Counted from the first letter of the stretch, positions 8,385 through 17,074 are shown. The stretch is 44,011 bases of DNA from JBALVT01 sp045110675 (GCA_045110675.1 JBGCGJ010000059.1:1-44011), one strand, 5' to 3'. The notes: generated from the letters alone by a model not told the origin. Numbers and translations: made by a program.

Positions 8385-9217
8385 ATCCTCGCAATCACCG
8401 AACATTGCGCGGTGCACTTGTACTGCTATTACTCATTGCACCCTATCTGGCCGTAGGCGATGAACCTGCCTCCGAAATCACTCAGTATGGTTACAAAGTC
8501 ACGGGGAAAATACCTCAGCCAAGAGAAAATTTCGTGCAGGGACTGCAGATTGTCGATGATCACTTATACGTCAGCACCGGCAACTACGGGGAGTCTAAAC
8601 TCCTGCAATACCGACTTTCCGATGGCAAACTGTTAGCTGGCCGCGACGTGGACAAACGCCTGTTTGCGGAGGGCCTAACGGTGCTGGAGGACAGAATATA
8701 CCAGCTCACCTGGAAATCCAGACTGGTACTCATTTACGACAGGGCAAAGCTGCAGGGGCTGGAATACTTCCGAATACCCGGTGAGGGCTGGGGCCTGACC
8801 AATAATGGTAGCGAGCTGATTTATAGCGATGGCAGCTATCGCCTTTACTATCTGTCACCAAGATCGAAAACCATTTCGCGATCTTTATCTGTAACCGAGG
8901 CCGGTCGCGCTGTCAGAATGCTAAACGAACTCGAATGGGTTGACGGAGAGATATGGGCCAATATCTGGCAGCAAGATCGCATCATCAGAATTGATCCCGA
9001 GACCGGCAAAGTCACTGGCAATATTAATTTGGCAGGCCTACTTCCCAGTACAGAGAGAATACAGGACACCGATGTCCTCAATGGCATCGCCGTTAATCCA
9101 CGGGACAACACCATCTGGGTCACCGGAAAACGCTGGCCCTGGATCTATCAAATCGAACTGGTTCCTCAAGGTATCGAACCAGAACTTTCCCAAGCCCCCG
9201 CCCCGAATTCAATGTAA
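8381..9217 (+). CDS. Glutaminyl-peptide cyclotransferase (bacterial/plant type)
   Basis: Predicted periplasmic enzyme converting N-terminal Gln to pyroglutamate on exported proteins. The first about 27 residues form a signal peptide (MNPRNHR, a Leu-rich core, VGDE). The rest is the five-bladed beta-propeller of the Glu_cyclase_2 family. Recurring blade motifs are visible: ENFVQGL, FAEGLTVL, GEGWGLTNNG, LNELEWVDGEIWANIWQQD and LNGIAVNP, ending with a WVTGKRWPWIYQI blade. The 278-aa length is normal for the family. It starts within the mnmC stop codon (ATGA), so it is co-translated with a tRNA-modification gene, an unexpected pairing. The family assignment is strong; the substrate is not known. 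Confidence 0.88.
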   Translation: MNPRNHRTLRGALVLLLLIAPYLAVGDEPASEITQYGYKVTGKIPQPRENFVQGLQIVDDHLYVSTGNYGESKLLQYRLSDGKLLAGRDVDKRLFAEGLTVLEDRIYQLTWKSRLVLIYDRAKLQGLEYFRIPGEGWGLTNNGSELIYSDGSYRLYYLSPRSKTISRSLSVTEAGRAVRMLNELEWVDGEIWANIWQQDRIIRIDPETGKVTGNINLAGLLPSTERIQDTDVLNGIAVNPRDNTIWVTGKRWPWIYQIELVPQGIEPELSQAPAPNSM

Positions 9218-9264
9218 ACTAGCGCCCGTCCAGTGTCGGACTCGCTATCCTCAAGAGAAACTAT

Positions 9265-12216
9265 ATGAGCAACACCAGCACCGCCGGGCTCAGTGCCCAC
9301 CCCGCATTCAACCCCATACGAAAGGAGACTATCGAGTCCCTCAATGTTTCGGTAGAACAATATGAACATCGCACAACCGGCGCAAGCCACTATCATATTG
9401 CGGCGGACAATGCTGAAAACGTGTTTTTGGTTGCTTTGCGTACCGTCCCGCAAGATTCATCTGGCGTCGCACACATTCTCGAACACACCGCGCTGTGCGG
9501 CAGCGAGAGATTTCCCGTAAGAGACCCCTTCTTCATGATGTTGCGGCGTTCACTGAACACCTTTATGAATGCATTTACCAGCAGCGACTGGACCGCCTAC
9601 CCCTTTGCCAGCCAGAATCGCAAAGACTTTGATAATTTATTGAACGTCTATCTGGACGCCGTGTTTTTTTCCCGGCTGGATCCACTGGATTTCTCCCAGG
9701 AAGGCCACCGCGTCGAATTTGCAGAGCCCGATAATGCCGACAGCGACCTGGTTTACAAAGGTGTCGTGTTCAATGAGATGAAAGGAGCTATGAGTTCCGT
9801 CAGCAGTACTTTGTGGGCCGCTCTAACTAAAAACCTATTCCCCACTACCACTTATCACTACAACAGTGGTGGCGACCCCGCTGACATTCCAGATCTGTCT
9901 TACGAGCAACTTCAAGCGTTTTATAAAAGCCACTATCACCCCACCAATGCCATTTTTATGACCTTCGGGGACATCCCCGCCGAAGAGCATCAAGCACAAT
10001 TTGAAGACAAAGCGCTGAAGCGTTTTGAGAAACTCGAAGAGCGGGTTCAGGTGCCCCTGGAGCAGCGTTACGAAGCGCCGATACGCGTTGCCGATACCTA
10101 CGCCTTTGACGATTCCGGCGAGACCGAGAACAAGACTCATATTGTCATGGGCTGGTTACTCGGAGAGAGCACCAGTCTGGATCAATTGCTCGAAGCGCAG
10201 TTACTGTCCAGTGTACTGATTGATAACAGTTCCTCACCGCTAATGCATGCCTTGGAAACGACCGAACTGGGACAGTCGCCCTCCCCCCTGTGTGGACTTG
10301 AAGATTCCATGCGCGAGCTGGTTTTTGTGTGCGGAATTGAGGGCAGTGAGCAGCGACATGAAGAGGCTCTGGAACAAATGATTCTGGGCGTGTTGGAAAA
10401 CGTCTCCAAGGACGGTGTCCCACTGGAGCAACTCGAGGCTGTACTGCATCAGCTGGAACTACACCAACGGGAAATTACCGGGGACAGTTTCCCCTACGGT
10501 CTGCAACTCATATTGTCAGCACTAGGCTGCGCAACCCACTACGCAGACCCCATTCCAGTGCTTGATCTGGACCCTGTTATCGCCACGCTGCGAGCGAAAA
10601 TTCAAGACCCTGACTATATCCGGCAATTGGCCAGGAGACTTCTGCTGGATAATCCTCACCGCGTTACCCTGGTGATGTCACCGGATAGGAACCTCTCGTC
10701 AGTTCGCAACAAAACCGAGGCCGATCGCCTGGCAGAACGCAAAGCTCAGATGAGCGAGGACGAGAAAAAGGCTGTCATAAAGCTGGCAGCTGATCTGGTC
10801 GAGCGCCAGGGCCAGGTGGACGACGAGAGTATACTACCCAAGGTAGAGCTCAGTGATATACCGGCTAGCACGCCCGAACTAACAGCTGAAGAACACATCC
10901 GCGATGGCAGAAAGTTAACTAGCTATGGCCAGGGCACCAATGGGCTGGTTTACCAGCAAGCTATTGCAACCTTGCCCCAACTTGCAGCGGATCAAATGAC
11001 CGTTCTGCCTCTTTATACCAGTATGCTCACCGAGCTGGGACTTGGCGACACTGACTATCTGAATGCGCAGAGACGCCAAGCCGCCACTGTGGGCTCTATC
11101 AACGCCTTTACCTCCATGCGCGGCACTGTGGAGGATGAACAGTCCGTGTCCGGCCATTTCATCATCTCTTCCAAGGCACTACTCAAAAACAATTCCGATC
11201 AATCTGCATTAATGCGAGACACATTGGAATCCGTGCGCTTTGACGAAACTTCGCGAATCAAAGAATTGATCAGTCAGCAGCGAGCGCGCCGAGAACAGGG
11301 AATCACTGGCAATGGCCATGGCTTGGCAATGGCGGCAGCTAGCGCCGGTCTCAGCCCTCTGGGCAAGCTCAATCACCAACTGTCCGGGCTCAACGGTATA
11401 CGGGCGATACGCGAACTCGACGACTCACTGCGCGACGATCAAGCACTGGCAGCGTTCGCCACCAGTCTCAGTGATATTCATCAGCAAGTCACTGCCATGC
11501 CACTCCAGTTGCTGGCAGTCGCTGAGGGCCATCGCGTGATCGATATCGTCGAAGAATCTCTCGGCAACTGGGCGGGCTTCGGCACACCATCACAGCGCAG
11601 TTCTTTTAGTCTGGAACCTGTGCGAGAGCGCGTGGGTGAATTGTGGGCCACCAATACTCAGGTCAATTTCTGCGCACAGGCCTATCCCACCGTTCCAGTG
11701 GGACATCCCGACGCCGCGCCGCTGACAATTCTTGGTGGCTTTTTGCGCAATGGTTTTTTGCATCGCGCCATCAGAGAGCAAGGCGGTGCATACGGAGGCG
11801 GTGCTTCTCAGGATTCCGGTATCGGCGCATTCCGTTTCTATTCGTATCGAGACCCTCGTCTCGAAGAAACCCTGAATGACTTCGACGCATCCATCGATTG
11901 GCTGCTAAACGCGCGTCACGGTTACCAGCCGCTTGAGGAGGCAATTCTAGGTGTCATTAGCTCTCTCGATAAGCCCAGCTCCCCTGCGGGTGAAGCCAAG
12001 CAACACTTTCACAATCGGCTGTTTGGGCGCACGCACGCTCAGCGAGAGCAGTTTCGCCAGAAGATTCTTGCGGTCACCTTGGAAGACCTCAAGCGGGTCG
12101 CTCAGACCTATCTCAAACCCGAGTTGGCTAGCACCGCAGTCATTACCGGGAGCAATCAGATCGAGGAGACTGCGCAGCTGAGACAAGAGCGCAACTTGAG
12201 CCTTCAGGAGCTTTGA
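9265..12216 (+). CDS. M16C-family zinc metallopeptidase (PreP/Cym1-like)
   Basis: A 983-aa presequence-protease-type insulinase homologue, normal for the M16C subfamily of two clamshell halves in one chain. The inverted zinc motif HxxEH is at residues 70-74 (HILEH), with the third zinc ligand Glu171 in NEMKGA downstream. The C-terminal half carries the substrate-binding Arg/Tyr region (GGAYGGGA and FRFYSYRDPRL). There is no signal peptide, so it is probably cytoplasmic, degrading short peptides such as cleaved targeting or signal peptides. It lies 47 nt after the cyclotransferase gene with AAGAGAAA before the ATG, so it may share the mnmC operon transcript. It ends about 160 nt before cpxR, with the CpxR box immediately after its stop. 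Confidence 0.9.
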   Translation: MSNTSTAGLSAHPAFNPIRKETIESLNVSVEQYEHRTTGASHYHIAADNAENVFLVALRTVPQDSSGVAHILEHTALCGSERFPVRDPFFMMLRRSLNTFMNAFTSSDWTAYPFASQNRKDFDNLLNVYLDAVFFSRLDPLDFSQEGHRVEFAEPDNADSDLVYKGVVFNEMKGAMSSVSSTLWAALTKNLFPTTTYHYNSGGDPADIPDLSYEQLQAFYKSHYHPTNAIFMTFGDIPAEEHQAQFEDKALKRFEKLEERVQVPLEQRYEAPIRVADTYAFDDSGETENKTHIVMGWLLGESTSLDQLLEAQLLSSVLIDNSSSPLMHALETTELGQSPSPLCGLEDSMRELVFVCGIEGSEQRHEEALEQMILGVLENVSKDGVPLEQLEAVLHQLELHQREITGDSFPYGLQLILSALGCATHYADPIPVLDLDPVIATLRAKIQDPDYIRQLARRLLLDNPHRVTLVMSPDRNLSSVRNKTEADRLAERKAQMSEDEKKAVIKLAADLVERQGQVDDESILPKVELSDIPASTPELTAEEHIRDGRKLTSYGQGTNGLVYQQAIATLPQLAADQMTVLPLYTSMLTELGLGDTDYLNAQRRQAATVGSINAFTSMRGTVEDEQSVSGHFIISSKALLKNNSDQSALMRDTLESVRFDETSRIKELISQQRARREQGITGNGHGLAMAAASAGLSPLGKLNHQLSGLNGIRAIRELDDSLRDDQALAAFATSLSDIHQQVTAMPLQLLAVAEGHRVIDIVEESLGNWAGFGTPSQRSSFSLEPVRERVGELWATNTQVNFCAQAYPTVPVGHPDAAPLTILGGFLRNGFLHRAIREQGGAYGGGASQDSGIGAFRFYSYRDPRLEETLNDFDASIDWLLNARHGYQPLEEAILGVISSLDKPSSPAGEAKQHFHNRLFGRTHAQREQFRQKILAVTLEDLKRVAQTYLKPELASTAVITGSNQIEETAQLRQERNLSLQEL

Positions 12217-12224
12217 GAGCGAGT

Positions 12225-12239
12225 GTAAACTTCTGTAAA
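12225..12239 (+). promoter_or_regulatory. CpxR box upstream of cpxRA
   Basis: The sequence reads GTAAA-CTTCT-GTAAA, an exact match to the published E. coli CpxR consensus GTAAA-N5-GTAAA. It lies about 137 bp before the cpxR start and just 8 bp after the M16C stop. A possible sigma-70 promoter downstream is TTGATA (12302-12307) with a weak GATAGT-like -10 at about 12324-12329. Placement upstream of the promoter predicts positive autoregulation by phosphorylated CpxR. Confidence 0.85.
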
Positions 12240-12375
12240 GAAGTGCTTAGTCATGTCAAACCCAGGTGACAAGTGTTTCGCTCTTGTCCACACTGTATCG
12301 GTTGATACTGTTCGGTAGCTTGAGATAGTTTTCTCCGGTTTAAACTAGTTTCTTGACGAGATGACATAGTCGGCC

Positions 12376-13080
12376 ATGACAAAAATACTAATCATTGATG
12401 ATGATCAAGAGCTCTGCGCCCTGCTGGCCGATTTCTTAAAGCTCGAAGGTTTTGAAACAGTGGCGCAGCACAACGGTGCCGAAGCTGTTGAACACTGCAA
12501 AGAAAATCACTACGAAGCGATTATTTTGGACATCATGTTGCCTGGTATGCAAGGCCTCGAAGTACTGCGCAAACTGCGTGAGTTTAGTCGCGTCCCCATT
12601 CTAATGCTGACCGCTAGAGGCGATGAAACCGATCGAATCGTCGGTCTGGAAATGGGTGCCGATGACTACCTGCCCAAACCGTGTAACCCACGTGAGCTAG
12701 CAGCGAGATTACGAGCCATTCTACGTCGTTCCGAATCAGTTACAGAACTCCCATCGGTAGCTGAAAAAATTGATCTGGGTTTAACCCAGCTTGATACCAG
12801 CAATCGATGTGCACGCTATTCCGGTGAGGATTTAAATCTCACCAGCGCGGAGTTCAACGTCATGTGGGAACTGGCTTCACACGCTGGGCAGGTCGTAGAT
12901 AAAGAAAGTATTAGCCAGGCAGCATTAGGAAGACCCCTGTCAGCCTATGATCGTTCTATTGACGTACATGTCAGTAAAATACGAAAAAAACTGGCACAGG
13001 CCGGCGGCGAAAATCTCATTTTGAGCGTACGCGGAATAGGCTACCAGTTCGTCGCCGGTGCCGAGGCAAGCGCTACATGA
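12376..13080 (+). CDS. cpxR: Response regulator CpxR (OmpR family)
   Basis: A 234-aa envelope-stress response regulator. The receiver domain spans about 1-118: acidic pocket Asp8-Asp9-Asp10, phospho-acceptor Asp52 (ILDIMLPG), Thr79 and Lys101 (LPKP). The winged-helix DNA-binding domain spans about 130-228, with the recognition region YDRSIDVHVSKIRKKL. The stretch LMLTARGDETDRIVGLEMGADDYLPK closely follows E. coli CpxR, and the adjacent kinase is CpxA-like. The CpxR box upstream supports the identity independently of the protein. The gene overlaps cpxA by 4 bp (ATGA). No cpxP-like gene is next to it. Confidence 0.9.
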   Translation: MTKILIIDDDQELCALLADFLKLEGFETVAQHNGAEAVEHCKENHYEAIILDIMLPGMQGLEVLRKLREFSRVPILMLTARGDETDRIVGLEMGADDYLPKPCNPRELAARLRAILRRSESVTELPSVAEKIDLGLTQLDTSNRCARYSGEDLNLTSAEFNVMWELASHAGQVVDKESISQAALGRPLSAYDRSIDVHVSKIRKKLAQAGGENLILSVRGIGYQFVAGAEASAT

Positions 13081-14432
13081 TTGTTCGAGGTCGCCTGTTT
13101 GTCAGAATGTTTTTAGGTTTTTGGTTGGTAACGATCACCGTTCTGGGTAGCTGGCTGATTGCGGCGCAATACTTTGAAACCCTACCTCAGGCCAACCCCG
13201 GCAGTAACCCCTCGGAACCTCCTCCAAGATCCATGCAGCGGCTGATTTACCAATTGCAAAATCGCAGCGACGAGGAATTGCCCGCACTATTAGACAATGC
13301 CAAAAAGAAACATGGGCTGGATATCTACCTAATCAAAAACGACGGTCAGGATTTATACGGACGAAAATTGGTATTGGGTGCGAGTGAAGTGGGCAGAAAA
13401 ATTCAGGGGGGTAAACGCCGAGCCTACCTGGAAACTTCTGATGGAAATCTCTTTGCGCACAGTATTTATCGCAATGAACAGGGGCCGCTTAAAGCCGTTG
13501 TTGTATTTAAATCCGAAGATCGTGGACTACTCAGCGCGTTGGGAGAAAACCTGTGGTTGCGCCTTTCACTGGCGATTCTGGTCAGCGGGCTGGTCTGCTT
13601 TACCCTGTCTCGAGCGATGACGAACCGCTTCAAGCAGGTACAGCTCGCCTCGAGACAACTCGCAGACGGTAACCTCGACACCCGAATTGCCGTGCGCGAT
13701 AAGGGTGGCGATGAAACCGAAGAATTGGCCAGAGACTTCAATGCCATGGCCGCGCGAATTGAGAAACAAATACAGTCTCAGAAGCGCTTGCTGAGCGATG
13801 TTTCCCATGAGTTGCGATCGCCCCTGGCGCGCTTGCGTATCGCCTTGGCACTGGCGGAGCGCGATACCGAGAATCGGGATCAGCACCTCGGCAGAATCGA
13901 CAGCGAGGCTGAACGCCTGGAGGAATTAATCGCACAATTACTTCAAAGCCAGGCCTCCAACGCCAGCCTTGATGTCCATATCGATCTTGTTGCTCTGTTT
14001 CAAGAGCTCTGCGCTGATGCGAGATTCGAGGGAAAAACCGCTGGCAAACAAGTTGCGTTTAACACGGATCTCAAAGAGGCCCTGGTTGCAACCCATAGCG
14101 ATTTACTCAAAAAGGCCTTTGAGAATATTTTGCGCAATGCACTCAAGTACACTCCCGATCATTCTAGCGTCACAGCGCGACTGCTCCGATCCCACGACGA
14201 CTATGTCATTCGCATAGAAGATCAGGGCCCCGGAGTTGCGGAATCGGAACTGGAGAAACTCTTCGATGAATTCTACCGGGAAGATACTGCCCGTCCACGC
14301 GAAACTGGTGGTTACGGTCTCGGTTTGTCTATTGCCAAGCGGGCTATTGTCAGTCACAAGGGCAAGATCTCAGCCGAGAATACCGCCAACGGCTTGGAGA
14401 TCACTGTTCGAATCCCCGCCTATATCGGCTGA
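13077..14432 (+). CDS. cpxA: Sensor histidine kinase CpxA
   Basis: A 451-aa inner-membrane histidine kinase/phosphatase, close to E. coli CpxA (457 aa). It has TM1 at about 9-31, a short periplasmic sensor domain (about 32-158), TM2 at about 159-180 and HAMP at about 180-233. The dimerisation helix carries phospho-accepting His244 in SHELRSPLARLRIALALAE, a CpxA-like H-box. In the HATPase domain the N box NILRNALKYTP, G1 DQGPGV and G2 GGYGLGLS are all present. It should sense misfolded envelope proteins and phosphorylate CpxR. It is translationally coupled to cpxR. The periplasmic part is Pro-rich near its start (SNPSEPPPRS). Confidence 0.9.
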   Translation: MIVRGRLFVRMFLGFWLVTITVLGSWLIAAQYFETLPQANPGSNPSEPPPRSMQRLIYQLQNRSDEELPALLDNAKKKHGLDIYLIKNDGQDLYGRKLVLGASEVGRKIQGGKRRAYLETSDGNLFAHSIYRNEQGPLKAVVVFKSEDRGLLSALGENLWLRLSLAILVSGLVCFTLSRAMTNRFKQVQLASRQLADGNLDTRIAVRDKGGDETEELARDFNAMAARIEKQIQSQKRLLSDVSHELRSPLARLRIALALAERDTENRDQHLGRIDSEAERLEELIAQLLQSQASNASLDVHIDLVALFQELCADARFEGKTAGKQVAFNTDLKEALVATHSDLLKKAFENILRNALKYTPDHSSVTARLLRSHDDYVIRIEDQGPGVAESELEKLFDEFYREDTARPRETGGYGLGLSIAKRAIVSHKGKISAENTANGLEITVRIPAYIG

Positions 14433-14796
14433 ACAACGCCAGCTGCTCTAAAATATCTATCAATTTGATCACTGTGGTTTTGGCTGCTATACCAAGTTAA
14501 CGGTTTGTCTGTGATGCTCGAGAATTGGTGTGGCGACTGGAAACTACTTGGCTCATTATTTCGCGGTTGATCCGAAATGGTTTTTGGGCGTTTTTTCTTG
14601 AGCCGCTAACCGATTGTGGAAACCCTCTTTTGGTTGAAGGTGCACGCCCGACAGAGGGTTTCCACAATCGCTTAGCTCGTTTTTGTGTGAACTGCTGGTT
14701 TACTGCGCTGATGTTTGTAAGTGGGAAAATGGTTTCTGTTGATGAATCGACCTTGAGCAGAAAGCTAGTTTATTGAATTGTCAGGATTCGTAGAGT
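14433..14796. other. 364-bp gene-poor, AT-rich intergenic stretch
   Basis: I find no credible gene between cpxA and the DUF3604 gene. An 83-codon frame at 14525-14776 runs through the perfect inverted repeat at 14611-14670 and has no recognisable protein pattern. The DNA looks more AT-rich than the flanking genes, with T runs at about 14581-14597. The segment presumably ends the cpx transcript and holds the promoter of the downstream gene, which has AGGA about 11 nt before its ATG. Confidence 0.6.
14611..14670. repeat. Perfect 18-bp inverted repeat with 24-nt loop
   Basis: The left arm CGATTGTGGAAACCCTCT (14611-14628) is exactly complementary to the right arm AGAGGGTTTCCACAATCG (14653-14670). 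RNA from either strand would form a long stable hairpin. No uninterrupted T tract follows directly, although T-rich DNA lies on both sides (14581-14597 and 14679-14684), so a bidirectional terminator for cpxRA is possible but not clear-cut. A small mobile palindromic element is the alternative. Confidence 0.75.
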
Positions 14797-16830
14797 ATGA
14801 AAATAATAGACCTCGCTGTATTTCTCACACTTGGCAGTGTTTCGTCTTTTGCAGCTGAAAGTTCGTCACTGCCGTTCGAACGGACTGAACAGCGTGCGCC
14901 CTGCACCAACTATCAGGCCAATCGCCAGGCACTTTTTGGCGACCTGCATGTGCATAGCAGCTATTCTTTTGACTCGTATCTATCCAGCCAGCGTCGGGAT
15001 CCATGGGACGCGTACCGCTATGCAAAGGGAGAGGCCATTGTTCTGCCCGACGCCAATGGCGAGCAAACGGTTAAAGCGCGCATTGGTCGACCTCTGGATT
15101 TCACCTCCGTGACGGATCACGCTGAGTTTCTTGGACAAATCAATGTGTGCACCCAGGACCCTGGAAAACTCGGTTACTGGTGGCCCCACTGCACGATGAC
15201 CCGGGGTCAGAACATTTGGGTTCAATTGCTGGCCGCCAGTTGGTGGACAGACCTGGGAGGACAGCAGGAAGATGACCCCGAACAATCATTCGCCTGTTCT
15301 TTATCGGATTGTAATTCAGCTAATGTCGAGACCTGGGGGAACATCCAAATTGCGGCTGAGGAGCATTACGACCGTTCCTCCGAATGCGCTTTTACCAGCT
15401 TTGTCGGTTATGAATACACCGAGGCGTTCGATCAAAACAATATGCACAGAAACGTGATTTTCAGGAATTCGACGGTAGCTGAATCACCGATTTCTACCTA
15501 TGACACCGGCAGAGCTGGCAGTTTCCCCAGCCTCTGGAAGCAACTTCGAACGCATTGCACAGACAAGGATAACGGCTGCGACGTGATGGCGATCCCCCAC
15601 AATTCAAATCTTTCAGGTGGACTCATGTTTCGGGATCCACGCGATGAGGAAGAACTACAAAATCGCCTTTTCTTTGAACCAGTTGTTGAACTCGTACAGC
15701 ACAAAGGTGCCTCCGAGTGTCGCTATGACAGACTGCGCGGCATGGGTCTGGACACCGTTGACGAGCAGTGTGATTTTGAGCAAATCGCGTCGGACAATCT
15801 CAATATGCTCGGCTCAGTACACGGAGAAATTCGAACTGATCGCGCTAAAGAAATGACCATGGAAAAATTTGGCCGGCGCAATATGGTTCGCAACGCTCTA
15901 AAAGATGGGCTGGCACTCAAACAGGCACTGGGCACCAATCCCTTCGTCATGGGCTTCATCGGCAGCACCGATACCCACAGCGCGGCACCGGGCAGCGCCG
16001 AGGAAGATAACTATGTCGGGCATTTAGGCCGGCGCGATTCCCAGTACAACAACGTACAGGACCACTTTTACTCCAATCCTGGCGGGCACGCAGTCGTCTG
16101 GGCAGAGGAAAACTCCAGGGACAGTATTTTTTCCGCGATTCGACGCAAGGAAACCTACGCCACCAGCGGTACCCGCCCCACGCTCAGATTCTTCGCCGGT
16201 GATCTGGACGAGAACCTCTGCGACTCAGTGGACATGATTGGAAAGGCCTATCAGCAAGGCGTTGCGATGGGCGGTGAGATAGTAGCCGATGCTGAAAACA
16301 ACGAACCACTGTTTTTGGTCAGCGCGCAAAAGGATTCAGGAACCCTGCGATCTCCTGGCACGGATTTGCAGCGAGTACAGATGATAAAAGGTTGGGTAGA
16401 CAGTGACGGCCAAACCCACGAAAAGGTGTTTGATATAGCGGGCAGCGCAAACAATGGCGCCACCGTTGACCCCACCACCTGCGGTCGTGTGGGCCTCGGC
16501 ATGCAGCAATTCTGCACGGTATGGCGCGACCCAGAATTTGACGCCAACAAAGACGCCTTCTACTACGTTCGTTTGCTCGAAAACCCCAGCTGCCGATGGA
16601 GCACACTTCAATGCCAATCCGCCGGGGTAAACCCCTTCTCCGAAAGCTGTACTGATCAAGCGGCGGCGGCCACCATAGTCGCCCAAGAAAACGGTGCCAC
16701 GGGTGACGTGTTCGGAAAATGCTGCCTGGACCCAGCGCAGGAGTCATTTTACTCCCCTATCATTCAGGAACGGGCCTGGTCTTCACCGATATGGTATCGA
16801 GCTAGTGCGAAAGTCCCAGGCTCTAAATAA
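14797..16830 (+). CDS. Secreted DUF3604 (PHP-like metallohydrolase) protein
   Basis: A 677-aa DUF3604 protein of the PHP metallohydrolase superfamily, exported by a signal peptide (about 1-20, ending SFAAES). Metal-site motifs are in order: GDLHVHSSYSFDS with HVH at 51-53, TDHAEFLG at 106-113, IPHN at 266-269 and GSTDTH at 389-394. Many Cys residues occur in pairs (CSLSDC, CTDKDNGC, CRWSTLQC, KCC), suggesting disulfides in the periplasm or outside. The substrate is unknown; members are annotated only as putative hydrolases. It stands alone between two stretches that each contain a perfect long inverted repeat, so it may be an acquired cassette. Function beyond metal-dependent hydrolysis is not supported. 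Confidence 0.85.
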   Translation: MKIIDLAVFLTLGSVSSFAAESSSLPFERTEQRAPCTNYQANRQALFGDLHVHSSYSFDSYLSSQRRDPWDAYRYAKGEAIVLPDANGEQTVKARIGRPLDFTSVTDHAEFLGQINVCTQDPGKLGYWWPHCTMTRGQNIWVQLLAASWWTDLGGQQEDDPEQSFACSLSDCNSANVETWGNIQIAAEEHYDRSSECAFTSFVGYEYTEAFDQNNMHRNVIFRNSTVAESPISTYDTGRAGSFPSLWKQLRTHCTDKDNGCDVMAIPHNSNLSGGLMFRDPRDEEELQNRLFFEPVVELVQHKGASECRYDRLRGMGLDTVDEQCDFEQIASDNLNMLGSVHGEIRTDRAKEMTMEKFGRRNMVRNALKDGLALKQALGTNPFVMGFIGSTDTHSAAPGSAEEDNYVGHLGRRDSQYNNVQDHFYSNPGGHAVVWAEENSRDSIFSAIRRKETYATSGTRPTLRFFAGDLDENLCDSVDMIGKAYQQGVAMGGEIVADAENNEPLFLVSAQKDSGTLRSPGTDLQRVQMIKGWVDSDGQTHEKVFDIAGSANNGATVDPTTCGRVGLGMQQFCTVWRDPEFDANKDAFYYVRLLENPSCRWSTLQCQSAGVNPFSESCTDQAAAATIVAQENGATGDVFGKCCLDPAQESFYSPIIQERAWSSPIWYRASAKVPGSK

Positions 16831-16908
16831 GGCCTCTGCGCAACGAGGACCCAGGAAAAATAGCCCAAAAAAGCAACAAAAATTAAGAATGCCGATAGTT
16901 GAAGCAGA

Positions 16909-17018
16909 GCTCAGTTAACCTGTTCCGTTCCCAATGCCGTCTGCAGCATGGATGCTGCAGCCGAGCCTACATGGACGTATTTACGGCGTGCATTGGGAAC
17001 GGAACAGGTTAACTGAGC
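16909..17018. repeat. 110-bp palindromic element with 29-bp perfect inverted arms
   Basis: The left arm (16909-16937, GCTCAGTTAACC...CCAATGC) is the exact reverse complement of the right arm (16990-17018). Inside is a second perfect palindrome, CTGCAGCAT-GG-ATGCTGCAG (16941-16960), then CCGAGCCTACATGGACGTAT and a small CGTA-TT-TACG repeat (about 16976-16985). The interior resembles a short dispersed motif I remember from other marine gammaproteobacteria, but I cannot check that. No target-site duplication is visible beside the arms. It may be a MITE/REP-like element; in RNA it would form a branched hairpin and could terminate the DUF3604 transcript. Confidence 0.7.
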
Positions 17019-17045
17019 GTCCACCATTCAGGCTTTCATTCATAA

Positions 17046-17074
17046 TTGACGTTAACGTAAAGGTAATATATATT
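17046..17074 (+). promoter_or_regulatory. LiuR operator overlapping the liu operon promoter
   Basis: TTGACGTTAACGTAAA (17046-17061) is a 16-bp near-perfect palindrome of the kind described for LiuR, the MerR-type regulator of leucine degradation. Its left end doubles as a -35 hexamer (TTGACG, 17046-17051). TATATT (17069-17074) lies 17 bp downstream as a good -10. An operator over the -35 predicts repression of liuRABCDE when LiuR is bound. Confidence 0.85.

Noticed and set aside
14525..14776. 83-codon frame in the cpxA-DUF3604 intergenic region
   Set aside because: It is interrupted in meaning by the perfect inverted repeat, has no family pattern and lacks a ribosome site.
16909..17018. Integron attC recombination site
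   Set aside because: The arms are perfectly paired without the bulges of attC sites, lack the RYYYAAC/GTTRRRY core pair, and no integrase or cassette array is present.
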